A stretch of 10,058 nt of DNA from Scybalocola_A sp900557175 (GCA_937890745.1 CALADH010000068.1:1-10058), one strand, 5' to 3'; numbered from the stretch's first letter, positions 1 to 6,843 are shown. Notes: generated by a model from the letters alone, not told the origin. Numbers and translations are program-made.

Positions 1-2132
1 CGAGGGGGCTTAATGTCGGCGACAGTATTACAATGACAGTACGTTATAAAGGAAATCCATTTTTTTATTTGGATAGTGAAGAAAACTGGCAGGATGCACC
101 GTCAATGACAGAAAGCTTTGAAATTGTAGGAATTTATAAACCGACGGCAGAGGATTTGTATTCATTTAATTATACGGATATTTATGTGCCGGATGCATTA
201 TTTCCGGCAGAATGGGGCTATGAATATGCAAAAACAGATTTCAGTTTTGTTTTGAAGCATCCCGATCATCTGTCAGATTTTTTAGAAAAATATGAAAATA
301 AAATGGCAGAAGCCGGGTATGAGATGACGTTTGAAGATAATGGTTGGGAAAATTTTAAGCAGACAGCTTTTCCGGTGAAACAGTCTGCACGGACAAGTTT
401 CATAATTTTTTCAATGATTACAATACTCGTATTGCTTGGCGGATGCTATTTTTACTTAAGATTTAATGAGAGACTATGGTATGTTTTGAGGCGTTTGGGG
501 CTTCCGGCAAAAGCGGCTGTAAAATCCCTTATGGTAACAGCGGCTCTGAGCGGTATTATCCCAGTCGTTTTGGCAGCTGCTTTAGCAGGATGGTATGCAG
601 GTGATGCGATTAAAAAAACATTAACTGCATTTTCGGCTTTTGATACGGCAGATATAGTGCCGAGGCTTTCAGTGCCAAAGATGGCAGCCGCCGCCGCAAT
701 CGTTTATATATTTTGGCTTATGCTTGTTTTTTGCGGCTGCTTTATTTTAAAATGCAGAGGTCTTTTAAGCGTCGGCGCACCGGAAAGAAAAATAGCAAAG
801 CAGGTTGAAAAGACGATGACAGAAGCAGGATATGGTCTGCCGATGACGGATGTTTCGGACAGTGAGAGAAGGAGAGAAGTTTGTGAAACAGCTGAACACA
901 CAGTTGTGGTACAAAGGCCTCATATATCGAACCGATGGATTCTGCCGTATATCAGCCGACATATATGGCGCACGCCCAAACGGCTTGTTCTTGTTGTATT
1001 ACTGATTGTTTGTTTTATGACAGGGCTTGTTGGTATGCAGCAAATGATTATAAAAAATAAAGCGGAAATTGACCGTCTGTATGCAACAGTGATTGTTGAA
1101 GGCGATATTTTGGAAAACGGCGGTCTTGGGACAGGTCTTTATGGCGGGGCTTATGTGCCGGAACGTGTGATTGAGATGGTTTCAGAAAATACGTCAGTAT
1201 TGGATTTTAAATTTTTGACAGCAGCGACCGGAGGTTATGTAAAAAATAAGGAAAGCGCCGGTGAGACGTCTGTTTTTTTCGCATCAGAAGATATTCATAA
1301 GCTGGAAGGTTTTGATAAAAAGACGGATAAAATTGTTTATGAAAACGGTTATAATGAAACTCTGCTTGGATTTGAAGCGAAGGACGGCGAGGCGGCTCCG
1401 GTGCTTATTTCAAAAGCCTATATGGAAAAAAACAATATTAAAGCCGGGGAAGAATTTTCTGTCATGGTAAGGCAGGATAAAGAACGCTGGACGGAGGTTC
1501 GGTGTATTGCAGCAGGCGTTTATGACAAATGTAAAATGGCAAATATCATTATGCCGCTTGCTGTTTATAAAAATGCAGTGCCATTTCAGACGGACAGATA
1601 TTATCTGGAAGCACGTTTTAGAGTTAGTCCTTTCCGAAATCGTGATATTGATGTGTTTGCGGACGAAATCAAGACTGTGATTGAAGAATATACGTATGAG
1701 GATAATCCACTGGCATGTGCAATTTACGATGATGAATTGAAACAGGCCGTACAGTCGCTTGAAAATACGAATCGGCTTCTTGAACTTTTATATCCGGTTG
1801 TAGCTGTTATCTTTTTGGCAGCAGTATCGGTTGTATGTGTATTAATGATTTCTCAGACAATACCACAGGCAGCAGTCATGCGTATGCTCGGTGTGCCAAA
1901 GCTTCAGGCAGGTACAACACTTGCACTGGAACAGATGATATTATGCAGCTTCGGCCTTGCAGTCTGCTGGGGAGCAACAATTGCTGTGACGGATATCCGT
2001 ATACCGGGTAATATAGCGACGCTTGCCATATTAAGTTTGCTCTGCTTTGTTGTCAGCTTTATTGCTTCTGTCTTGATGGCTGCATCAGGGGTGAATAAGC
2101 AGATTATGACATTTCTAAAGCCTCAGGAGTGA
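1..2132 (+). CDS. FtsX/MacB-like ABC transporter permease, 5'-truncated by window edge
   Basis: This is the carboxy-terminal ~709 codons of a large ABC permease. The frame is open from base 3, and its first residues (GLNVGDSIT) align with the VGD segment near residue 301 of the paralogue at 3601-6609, so roughly 295 residues are missing. The ATG at 33 is internal and has no ribosome binding site. Counting from the codon at base 3, membrane helices are predicted by eye near 131-153, 175-196 and 226-250, a charged linker follows, then a helix near 328-348, a second extracytoplasmic domain, and helices near 597-618, 643-662 and 671-693. The EDNGWENF motif at 111-118 and a RMLG motif after the sixth helix are shared with both paralogues. 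In the FtsX/MacB family such permeases work with an ABC ATPase, often without moving substrate through the membrane. The substrate is unknown. No clear terminator follows. Confidence 0.9.
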   Translation, partial: RGLNVGDSITMTVRYKGNPFFYLDSEENWQDAPSMTESFEIVGIYKPTAEDLYSFNYTDIYVPDALFPAEWGYEYAKTDFSFVLKHPDHLSDFLEKYENKMAEAGYEMTFEDNGWENFKQTAFPVKQSARTSFIIFSMITILVLLGGCYFYLRFNERLWYVLRRLGLPAKAAVKSLMVTAALSGIIPVVLAAALAGWYAGDAIKKTLTAFSAFDTADIVPRLSVPKMAAAAAIVYIFWLMLVFCGCFILKCRGLLSVGAPERKIAKQVEKTMTEAGYGLPMTDVSDSERRREVCETAEHTVVVQRPHISNRWILPYISRHIWRTPKRLVLVVLLIVCFMTGLVGMQQMIIKNKAEIDRLYATVIVEGDILENGGLGTGLYGGAYVPERVIEMVSENTSVLDFKFLTAATGGYVKNKESAGETSVFFASEDIHKLEGFDKKTDKIVYENGYNETLLGFEAKDGEAAPVLISKAYMEKNNIKAGEEFSVMVRQDKERWTEVRCIAAGVYDKCKMANIIMPLAVYKNAVPFQTDRYYLEARFRVSPFRNRDIDVFADEIKTVIEEYTYEDNPLACAIYDDELKQAVQSLENTNRLLELLYPVVAVIFLAAVSVVCVLMISQTIPQAAVMRMLGVPKLQAGTTLALEQMILCSFGLAVCWGATIAVTDIRIPGNIATLAILSLLCFVVSFIASVLMAASGVNKQIMTFLKPQE

Positions 2133-2200
2133 ATAATAAAATAATATAGTTGCTCCCCTGTTTTGTCGAATCCGCTCGAAGGATGATGATGGAAATATGG

Positions 2201-2242
2201 CTTTTATATGTGTAAAATGAGAGTTACAGAAACATATAAAAG
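2201..2242. repeat. 11-bp perfect inverted repeat in the spacer before the Rpn gene
   Basis: CTTTTATATGT at 2201-2211 is matched exactly by ACATATAAAAG at 2232-2242. Inside it, GTAA at 2212-2215 can pair with TTAC at 2224-2227, leaving an 8-nt loop and a 4-nt bulge. No T-run follows, so it is not a normal intrinsic terminator for the permease gene upstream. It could be an operator, an RNA processing structure or an old element end; the sequence does not say which. Confidence 0.6.
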
Positions 2243-2255
2243 GTTATTGAAGCCG

Positions 2256-2284
2256 TTGTTTTAAATTGACGGATTGTGTATAAT
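2256..2284 (+). promoter_or_regulatory. Putative sigma-A-type promoter of the Rpn gene
   Basis: A perfect TATAAT at 2279-2284 lies 17 bp after a partial -35 box, TTGTTT at 2256-2261. Transcription would start near 2291. A short palindrome (CAGTA-AAAA-TACTG, 2298-2311) would then sit just after the start point and could be an operator or a 5' hairpin. The better-looking TTGACG at 2266-2271 is only 7 bp from the -10 box and cannot be its partner. Confidence 0.5.
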
Positions 2285-2364
2285 AAAGATATAACAGCAG
2301 TAAAAATACTGTGACAGAGTTTTATGGAAGGCATACAATCCAAAGGAAAGCAGCGGCAAAGGAC

Positions 2365-2371
2365 AGGGGGG
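2365..2371 (+). promoter_or_regulatory. Ribosome binding site that favours the TTG start of the Rpn gene
   Basis: AGGGGGG lies 6 nt before the TTG at 2378. The upstream in-frame ATG at 2324 has only a weak AGAG in front of it, and the 18 residues between the two starts are polar and unlike the conserved core of the family. The TTG is therefore preferred, although use of the ATG is not excluded. Confidence 0.55.
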
Positions 2372-2377
2372 ACTGGT

Positions 2378-3256
2378 TTGAGAGAAGTATACCAAAATCG
2401 CTGGGATGAGCTTGGATTGTCCAATGATTTTATTTTCGGAAAGGTAATGCGAAATCCGGCATTGTGCAAAGAACTTTTACAGCTTATTTTGCCGGAGCTT
2501 GATATCGACCATATTGAATATCCTGAAAGTCAGAAAACATTTCAGGCAGACACGGATTCGAAAGGCATACGGGTGGATGTGTACGTCAAGGACGATGCGA
2601 GCAGAATTTATGACATTGAAATGCAGGTGAGAGATACGGGGGAACTTCCGCAGAGAAGCCGTTACTATCAAAGTGCCATTGATGTGGAGCAGATTGACAA
2701 AGGCGAAGTATATTCGATGCTGGGAGACAGCTATATTATTTTTATATGCATGACAGACATTTTTAGGAGGGGCTTTCATAAATATACTTTTGTAAATATG
2801 TGCGCAGAAGATAAGACATTACTTTTAAACGACGGTACAGTAAAAATATTTTTAAATGCCCGCGGTGTTTTTGATGATGTCAGTGATGAGCTGAAAGCGT
2901 TTTTAGATTACCTTACCGGAAAGAAATCGGAAAATGCCTATATTAAAGCGCTGGATAATGCAGTAGAAAGAGTAAAACAAAATCGTGAATGGAGGCAGGA
3001 GTATATGAGAGTATCAGTCAGAGACTGGGATAACCGGCAGCTTGGCCGCGAGGAAGGTATCGGTATTGGCCGCAAGGAAGGTATTGGTATCGGCCGCGAG
3101 GAGGGTATCGGTATCGGCCGTGAGGCAGGAAAAAGCGATGAGCGCCGCGCACGCATTTTAAAAATGCTTTCAAAAGGTTATTCTGTGGAGGAAATTGCGG
3201 ATTTGTATGAAATCACGACGGAGGAAGTTGAAAAAATAGGAATGGATAATGAATAA
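2378..3256 (+). CDS. Rpn family recombination-promoting nuclease / PD-(D/E)XK putative transposase
   Basis: The product is 292 aa from TTG 2378 (310 aa if ATG 2324 is used). Counted from TTG, it opens with the family-typical NDFIFGKVM segment (about 16-23). A PD-(D/E)XK core follows, with RVDVYVKD giving Asp67 and DIEMQ giving Glu81 and Gln83, spaced as expected for the D...ExQ metal site. An RSRYYQS helix comes near 93-99. Rpn (RpnA-E) and PDDEXK-type transposase-like proteins are known as DNA endonucleases that raise RecA-independent recombination; many copies are orphan genes. Residues 223 onward hold an 8-residue GREEGIGI-like repeat, then a charged helical tail with KGYSVEEIADLYEIT that resembles a helix-turn-helix. 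The catalytic residues are intact and no frameshift is seen. It has its own promoter and terminator, so it appears to be an independent unit between the two permease genes. Confidence 0.88.
   Translation: MREVYQNRWDELGLSNDFIFGKVMRNPALCKELLQLILPELDIDHIEYPESQKTFQADTDSKGIRVDVYVKDDASRIYDIEMQVRDTGELPQRSRYYQSAIDVEQIDKGEVYSMLGDSYIIFICMTDIFRRGFHKYTFVNMCAEDKTLLLNDGTVKIFLNARGVFDDVSDELKAFLDYLTGKKSENAYIKALDNAVERVKQNREWRQEYMRVSVRDWDNRQLGREEGIGIGRKEGIGIGREEGIGIGREAGKSDERRARILKMLSKGYSVEEIADLYEITTEEVEKIGMDNE
3044..3129 (+). repeat. 24-bp in-frame tandem repeat in the Rpn gene, about 3.6 copies
   Basis: Units begin at 3044, 3068, 3092 and 3116 (the last is partial), each opening with GGCCG and containing GGTATYGGTAT. 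They encode GREEGIGI, GRKEGIGI, GREEGIGI and GREAG. Most differences between copies are synonymous (GAA/GAG, ATC/ATT), with E to K in copy 2 and a change in copy 4. The period is a multiple of three, so gain or loss of a unit keeps the frame. Similar G-R-x-E-G repeats are frequent near the C-terminus of Rpn-like proteins. Confidence 0.9.
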
Positions 3257-3265
3257 TAGGTTTTT

Positions 3266-3301
3266 ACGCCCTTGAAGATTGCGGTCTTTAAGGGCGTTTT
3301 T
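3266..3301 (+). terminator. Rho-independent terminator after the Rpn gene
   Basis: ACGCCCTTGAAGAT at 3266-3279 pairs with GTCTTTAAGGGCGT at 3284-3297 (14 pairs including two G-U) around a 4-nt TGCG loop. A run of T residues to 3301 follows. It starts 10 nt after the Rpn stop codon and should separate that gene from the permease gene downstream. Confidence 0.9.
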
Positions 3302-3304
3302 CTG

Positions 3305-3325
3305 TCCATTTCAATGTGAAATGGA
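3305..3325. repeat. 9-bp perfect inverted repeat just after the terminator
   Basis: TCCATTTCA at 3305-3313 and TGAAATGGA at 3317-3325 flank a 3-nt ATG centre. No T-run follows on the plus strand. Read on the minus strand it is likewise without a clear U-tract. It may be an operator or the remains of an older element; its function is not visible. Confidence 0.6.
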
Positions 3326-3360
3326 TGAATGATAATTATTTGAAAATATCTTAAAAAAAC

Positions 3361-3387
3361 AAATAAATTCAAAAAATGAATTTATTT
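3361..3387. repeat. 11-bp AT-rich inverted repeat
   Basis: AAATAAATTCA at 3361-3371 pairs exactly with TGAATTTATTT at 3377-3387 across five A residues. It ends 10 bp before the -35 box of the putative promoter at 3398, a position where a DNA-binding regulator could act. It also forms a weak hairpin as RNA, but the sequence after it is not a T-run. Confidence 0.6.
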
Positions 3388-3397
3388 ATCATCTATA

Positions 3398-3426
3398 TTG
3401 CAAAAAAAGTATCAGTATTATATAAT
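3398..3426 (+). promoter_or_regulatory. Putative promoter of the second permease gene
   Basis: TTGCAA at 3398-3403 and a perfect TATAAT at 3421-3426 are 17 bp apart, a good sigma-A match. The start point would be near 3433, giving a leader of about 168 nt before the ATG at 3601. A second TATAAT at 3478-3483 has only a poor -35 partner (TATGAA at 3455-3460). It would fit an activator-dependent promoter, because the shared 22-bp element at 3437-3458 overlaps that -35 position. Confidence 0.6.
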
Positions 3427-3436
3427 TGTACTATGC

Positions 3437-3458
3437 AAATTTTATAAATATTTTTATG
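3437..3458 (+). repeat. 22-bp AT-rich element, copy 1 (shared with 6713-6734)
   Basis: These 22 bp are identical to 6713-6734 upstream of the third permease gene, while the flanks differ. The element contains TTTTAT twice with a 12-bp period. That resembles the direct half-sites bound by OmpR-family response regulators, which is an inference. Here it lies just downstream of the start point predicted from the 3398-3426 promoter. Confidence 0.6.
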
Positions 3459-3587
3459 AACCAAATAAGAATGCGTTTATAATAATATCCGATTTTGCAA
3501 GCAGTATTGAATAATGATAATTCCTTAATAATACCGAAAGAGATTCAAAAATAAGGGTATTGAGGTGAAAAATAAGTTTTTAATTAA

Positions 3588-3594
3588 AAGGAGG
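3588..3594 (+). promoter_or_regulatory. Strong ribosome binding site fixing the ATG at 3601
   Basis: AAGGAGG lies 6 nt before ATG 3601. An in-frame GTG at 3565 also has AAGGG 7 nt upstream, so a form longer by 12 residues is possible. The better site and the alignment with the N-terminus of the third permease (short basic segment, then the first helix) favour 3601. Confidence 0.85.
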
Positions 3595-3600
3595 CTTCCT

Positions 3601-6600
3601 ATGCGTAAGTCAGTTATTTTAAAAAATCTTATCCGAAGACCGGTAAAGTCAGTTTTGTTAGTGTCTGTTTTAACATTGGCTGTATTTTTGTTCGGTGTCC
3701 GCGTGGCAGAATATGGAGGTCTTCATTCAGGCTCAGAAAAGCTTTCCGATTACTATAAGCCTGTAGGCAGATTAATGGCATTAAACGGCGATACACTGAC
3801 AGAGGCAGAACCGGCGATAGACATTTTAAACAAAGAAAAAACAGTTGATTTTGTGGATGTAAAACAGGAACTACCGGCAACCTTACCGGATACTTATACG
3901 CCGGATAATGATGGCTATGGTATTCCTCAAAATGCCTATATTATCGGAAAGGTTATTGAAAACCGGCCACAGGAGGTTCCTGAAAGCGGTGTGGAAGTTG
4001 AAAATGATATTTATAACTATCAGCAGGATTTGCTTGTAGAAATTAAAAAGGTCATTACAGGGTTTCCGGAATATTTACAGGAAGGGGTGACAATAAAACT
4101 TCCTTTTTACAGTAATGATATCGCGGAGATTGAAGCGGTGTCAAAACTTGAATGTGGCAGTGAATATATCCTAAAACTGGGATATGTACCTTTTTACAGT
4201 GGTATAGAAAACAAGATGAGCTTTCGGCTTGTTTGCGGACAGGAGGGTGCATTAGGATATCTGTCAGAGCATGATGATGTCTATAAGGATGTGCCGGCAA
4301 CCGTGCAAAAGGATATAGAATTTACAGATGCCCAACAAAGGTATCTTCTTGTAAATGCAACAAAGTCCATGGAACATCTGCCTTATGTAAAAGAAAATTT
4401 TTACGTTGAGGAGGGACGGATGCTGACAGAGGAGGACAGTATAAATAAACGCCCGGTTTGTGCAATTAACAAATGGTTTGCAGATTTAAGAAATTTAAAG
4501 GTTGGAGATACACTGGCTGTTGAATTAATTCATGACAGGCAGGCTTTGATTTTGAATGAAGATGTTTTGGAAAAAGAAAAGCAGACCGTCTTTCTTGAAA
4601 TTGCAGGTATTTTTAATTCTGACAATGAGCTGGATATGCAGAGGACATTTACAAGTTCACAAATATATATCCCGGATTCAATCGTTCCTGACGGATGGCA
4701 GCATACAGCCTTTGTCGGCTCAACCTCATTTACATTAAATTCACCGGAGGATGTCAGGGCTTTTCAAAAGGATTGTCTCCCAATGTTAAAAGACAACGGG
4801 TATGATGTTTCTTTTTTGGAAAACGGCTGGGATAATTTTGCAAACACGGTAACACCGCTGAAAAGAGCTTCAGTGACAGGAATTGCCGTATTTGGGATAA
4901 TTCTCATTGCTGTGATGGGCGTTGTTATGGTTTACCTCATTTATACAACGCGCAAGATATGGGCGGTGCTCAGGCTTTTGGGGACAAAGAAGAAAAGTCT
5001 TACCTTGCAATTCATGGGGATTTCGGTAATATTGGGCTTCGCAGTGATAACTTTAGGAGGTGTCAGTGCATGGCAGTACGGTTTAGGAAAGGCCGAGCAG
5101 TCATTGTCAGCTTTACAGACGGGACAGTCATTGATGGTTGACGCCACACCGCAATTACTTGCCGGAATGATAGGGGCTGCATGGTTTTTGTGGTGTATGA
5201 TAAGCTTTATCGGTGTGCACCTGCTGAATCGGGAAAAGCTTTTGGAACAGCTGCATGAAAAAGGTCAGCGTGTAAAAAATGAGCCTGCAGTTGAAGCGCC
5301 AATAAAACAGGTTAAAACGGATTTGGAGATAAATAATGAAGTTTATAAGACGATGCAGGCGCCGGAAATGAAGGTTGAACACAATGTCGGGGCAGCATGG
5401 CGACGCCTTTATACGCGTTATGTAGGCCACCATTTAGTGCGTGCATGGTTTCAGAACTTATGTTTATGCGTCATAACGGCATTGTTTATTTTTGGTATCG
5501 GTTTCTTTTTGTGGAATATTAAGGAAAACAGCATGAAGATGGATGCACTCTATCCGACAGTTACTGTGAGTGGAAAAATTGTTCCAAAGGATGCAGCGGT
5601 TTATATTGAGGGCGGCGGTTATATTTCAAACAATGTGATTGATTATTTAGAAGACAGTCCTTACATTGATCAGCTTGTAAAAGAGGCCGGATGCAAAACA
5701 ACGATAAAAACGCAAGATGGGAAGCATACGGTTTCCGATGCTGATATAAGAGCCATAGAAGATATGGAAGCGTATACACCGTATAAGGAGGGACTTATTT
5801 CGGTGCAGTGGGCCGACGGCTATGATGCCTCGGTTTTTGAAAAAGATTATTATGCCGATGAAACAGCTTCAAGTCAAATACCGGCAAAGGTTTTAATGTC
5901 AGCAGATACAATGCAAAAACTTGGAGTTTCTGTGGGTGACAGTGTACACTTAATTTTTACAAGCGGCGGTTCGGAGTGGAAGCTGATGCTTGTTGAAATC
6001 GCTGGAGGATTTACTGATTCTTCAAATACAAAAGTAATTTTGCCGTTATCCAAGTTTTCAGATGCTGTCGGCAGTGACTATACCGTTTATTCTAAGGCTG
6101 ATTTTACAATAAACCCTTTGAAAAACAGGGAAATAGATGCCTTTAAAACGGAAGCCGAGGAGATGCTTTTGCAGCCGCAAAACCAAGGCATCGTAGATAT
6201 AAAGACGGTCATACGTGATGAAGAACTTGTGCAGGCGATAGCGCCGCTTGAAAACACAGTATCCATACTTCAGCTTCTTTATCCGATAGCAGCCGCCATA
6301 CTCATAGCAATTGCTTCGGCAGTGAATGTACTTTTTATGATGAATACAATCAAAGAAGCTTCGGTACTCAGACTTTTGGGAACGGAAAAAATAAAAACAG
6401 AGCTTCTCATTTGTACAGAAAAAATATTCGTTTGCTTTATCGGTATGGTTTTAGGTATCAGTGCAGTGACAGCTTTTTTAGGAAATACAGAAGGACATTT
6501 TTATGCGATGGCTGTCGTGCTTCTGCTTTTGGAATTTGCAGCATGTATCGTGACTGAAACCTATATTGTTTACAGATGTCCGCTGCAGCTTATACAGGTG

Positions 6601-6609
6601 AAAGAATAA
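3601..6609 (+). CDS. FtsX/MacB-like ABC transporter permease with two fused modules (complete, 1002 aa)
   Basis: This is an integral membrane subunit of a MacB/FtsX-type (type VII) ABC system. Module 1 has helix 16-34, an extracytoplasmic domain about 35-423, and helices near 424-447, 474-492 and 518-541. A charged cytoplasmic linker covers about 542-619. Module 2 has helix 620-640, an ectodomain to about 893, and helices near 894-914, 943-960 and 966-984. The halves echo each other: VGD at 301-303 and 778-780, EIAG at 333-336 and 799-802, and RLLGT after the second helix of each module, at 458-462 and 924-928. The last is the cytoplasmic loop that contacts the ATPase in this family. YYKPVGRL (51-58) and ENGWDNF (407-413) are shared with the paralogues. 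The gene appears to be transcribed alone, with a promoter and terminator of its own. No ATPase is adjacent and the substrate is unknown; export of peptides or lipids, or mechanical signalling, are all open. Confidence 0.93.
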   Translation: MRKSVILKNLIRRPVKSVLLVSVLTLAVFLFGVRVAEYGGLHSGSEKLSDYYKPVGRLMALNGDTLTEAEPAIDILNKEKTVDFVDVKQELPATLPDTYTPDNDGYGIPQNAYIIGKVIENRPQEVPESGVEVENDIYNYQQDLLVEIKKVITGFPEYLQEGVTIKLPFYSNDIAEIEAVSKLECGSEYILKLGYVPFYSGIENKMSFRLVCGQEGALGYLSEHDDVYKDVPATVQKDIEFTDAQQRYLLVNATKSMEHLPYVKENFYVEEGRMLTEEDSINKRPVCAINKWFADLRNLKVGDTLAVELIHDRQALILNEDVLEKEKQTVFLEIAGIFNSDNELDMQRTFTSSQIYIPDSIVPDGWQHTAFVGSTSFTLNSPEDVRAFQKDCLPMLKDNGYDVSFLENGWDNFANTVTPLKRASVTGIAVFGIILIAVMGVVMVYLIYTTRKIWAVLRLLGTKKKSLTLQFMGISVILGFAVITLGGVSAWQYGLGKAEQSLSALQTGQSLMVDATPQLLAGMIGAAWFLWCMISFIGVHLLNREKLLEQLHEKGQRVKNEPAVEAPIKQVKTDLEINNEVYKTMQAPEMKVEHNVGAAWRRLYTRYVGHHLVRAWFQNLCLCVITALFIFGIGFFLWNIKENSMKMDALYPTVTVSGKIVPKDAAVYIEGGGYISNNVIDYLEDSPYIDQLVKEAGCKTTIKTQDGKHTVSDADIRAIEDMEAYTPYKEGLISVQWADGYDASVFEKDYYADETASSQIPAKVLMSADTMQKLGVSVGDSVHLIFTSGGSEWKLMLVEIAGGFTDSSNTKVILPLSKFSDAVGSDYTVYSKADFTINPLKNREIDAFKTEAEEMLLQPQNQGIVDIKTVIRDEELVQAIAPLENTVSILQLLYPIAAAILIAIASAVNVLFMMNTIKEASVLRLLGTEKIKTELLICTEKIFVCFIGMVLGISAVTAFLGNTEGHFYAMAVVLLLLEFAACIVTETYIVYRCPLQLIQVKE

Positions 6610-6679
6610 CCTGCCGTCAATCATAAACGGCAAAATCGGAAAATTATAGGATAATTAAAAATTGCCTATATAGAATAAA

Positions 6680-6710
6680 ACACAAGACGATTTCTCTCGT
6701 TTTTTTGTGT
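6680..6710 (+). terminator. Probable rho-independent terminator of the second permease gene
   Basis: AAGACGA at 6684-6690 pairs with TCGTTTT at 6697-6703 (one G-U) around a 6-nt loop, within a seven-T run at 6700-6706. Outer bases ACACAA (6680-6685) can instead pair with TTGTGT (6705-6710) in a longer bulged stem. It lies about 70 nt after the stop codon. A nearer hairpin (TGCCGT 6612-6617 with ACGGCA 6627-6632) has no T-run. Confidence 0.65.
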
Positions 6711-6712
6711 AG

Positions 6713-6734
6713 AAATTTTATAAATATTTTTATG
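6713..6734 (+). repeat. 22-bp AT-rich element, copy 2 (shared with 3437-3458)
   Basis: This is identical over 22 bp to the copy upstream of the second permease gene, including the two TTTTAT half-sites with a 12-bp period. Here it ends 11 bp before the -35 box of the putative promoter at 6746-6774, the usual place for an activator. The two copies lie at different distances from their promoters. Confidence 0.6.
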
Positions 6735-6745
6735 CATTGTGCATA

Positions 6746-6774
6746 TTGTGCGAAAAAACATTTTGATATATAAT
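6746..6774 (+). promoter_or_regulatory. Putative promoter of the third permease gene and its leader
   Basis: TTGTGC at 6746-6751 and a perfect TATAAT at 6769-6774 are separated by 17 bp. Transcription would begin near 6781, giving a leader of about 188 nt that contains a small ORF and a terminator-like hairpin. Confidence 0.65.
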
Positions 6775-6807
6775 AAAAAAGATAAAATGTATTAAAAGTA
6801 AGGGCGT

Positions 6808-6843
6808 ATGATGTATAAGCCATTTATTAAGTTGGGTGCCTGA
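6808..6843 (+). CDS. Possible 10-11 codon leader peptide
   Basis: The frame reads MMYKPFIKLGA and stops at TGA 6841-6843. AAGGG at 6800-6804 lies 3 nt before the first ATG and 6 nt before the second (6811), so the second is the better start. It lies between the putative promoter and the terminator-like hairpin. An ORF this short can occur by chance; the ribosome binding site and position are the only support. The peptide was not recognised. Confidence 0.35.
   Translation: MMYKPFIKLGA

Noticed and set aside
2266..2284. TTGACG at 2266-2271 as the -35 box for TATAAT at 2279-2284.
   Set aside because: The spacer is only 7 bp; sigma-A promoters need about 16-18 bp. TTGTTT at 2256-2261 has the right spacing.
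3044..3129. CRISPR-like array.
   Set aside because: The units are contiguous with no spacers, remain in frame and encode part of a protein.
2938..3156. Minus-strand frame rich in PIPIPSSR repeats opposite the Rpn gene.
   Set aside because: It is the antisense reading of the 24-bp tandem repeat in the real gene and has no start signals of its own.
3456..3482. Mini-ORF MNQIRMRL in the leader of the second permease as a counterpart of the leader peptide at 6808.
   Set aside because: No ribosome binding site precedes it, only T residues; it overlaps a TATAAT and no terminator-like hairpin follows it.
3504..3561. Alternative pairings GTATT (3504-3508) or GGTATT (3556-3561) with AATACC (3530-3535), suggesting a switch before the second permease.
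   Set aside because: The stems are 5-6 AU-rich pairs with loops of about 20 nt, easily expected by chance in this AT-rich leader.
4941..5433. Open frames overlapping the second permease, in both orientations.
   Set aside because: The plus-frame protein has full-length family support; the overlapping frames lack ribosome binding sites and recognisable content.
6612..6632. TGCCGT/ACGGCA hairpin directly after the second permease as its terminator.
   Set aside because: The stem is 6 bp with a 9-nt loop and is followed by AAAATCGG rather than a T-run. The structure at 6680-6710 fits better.
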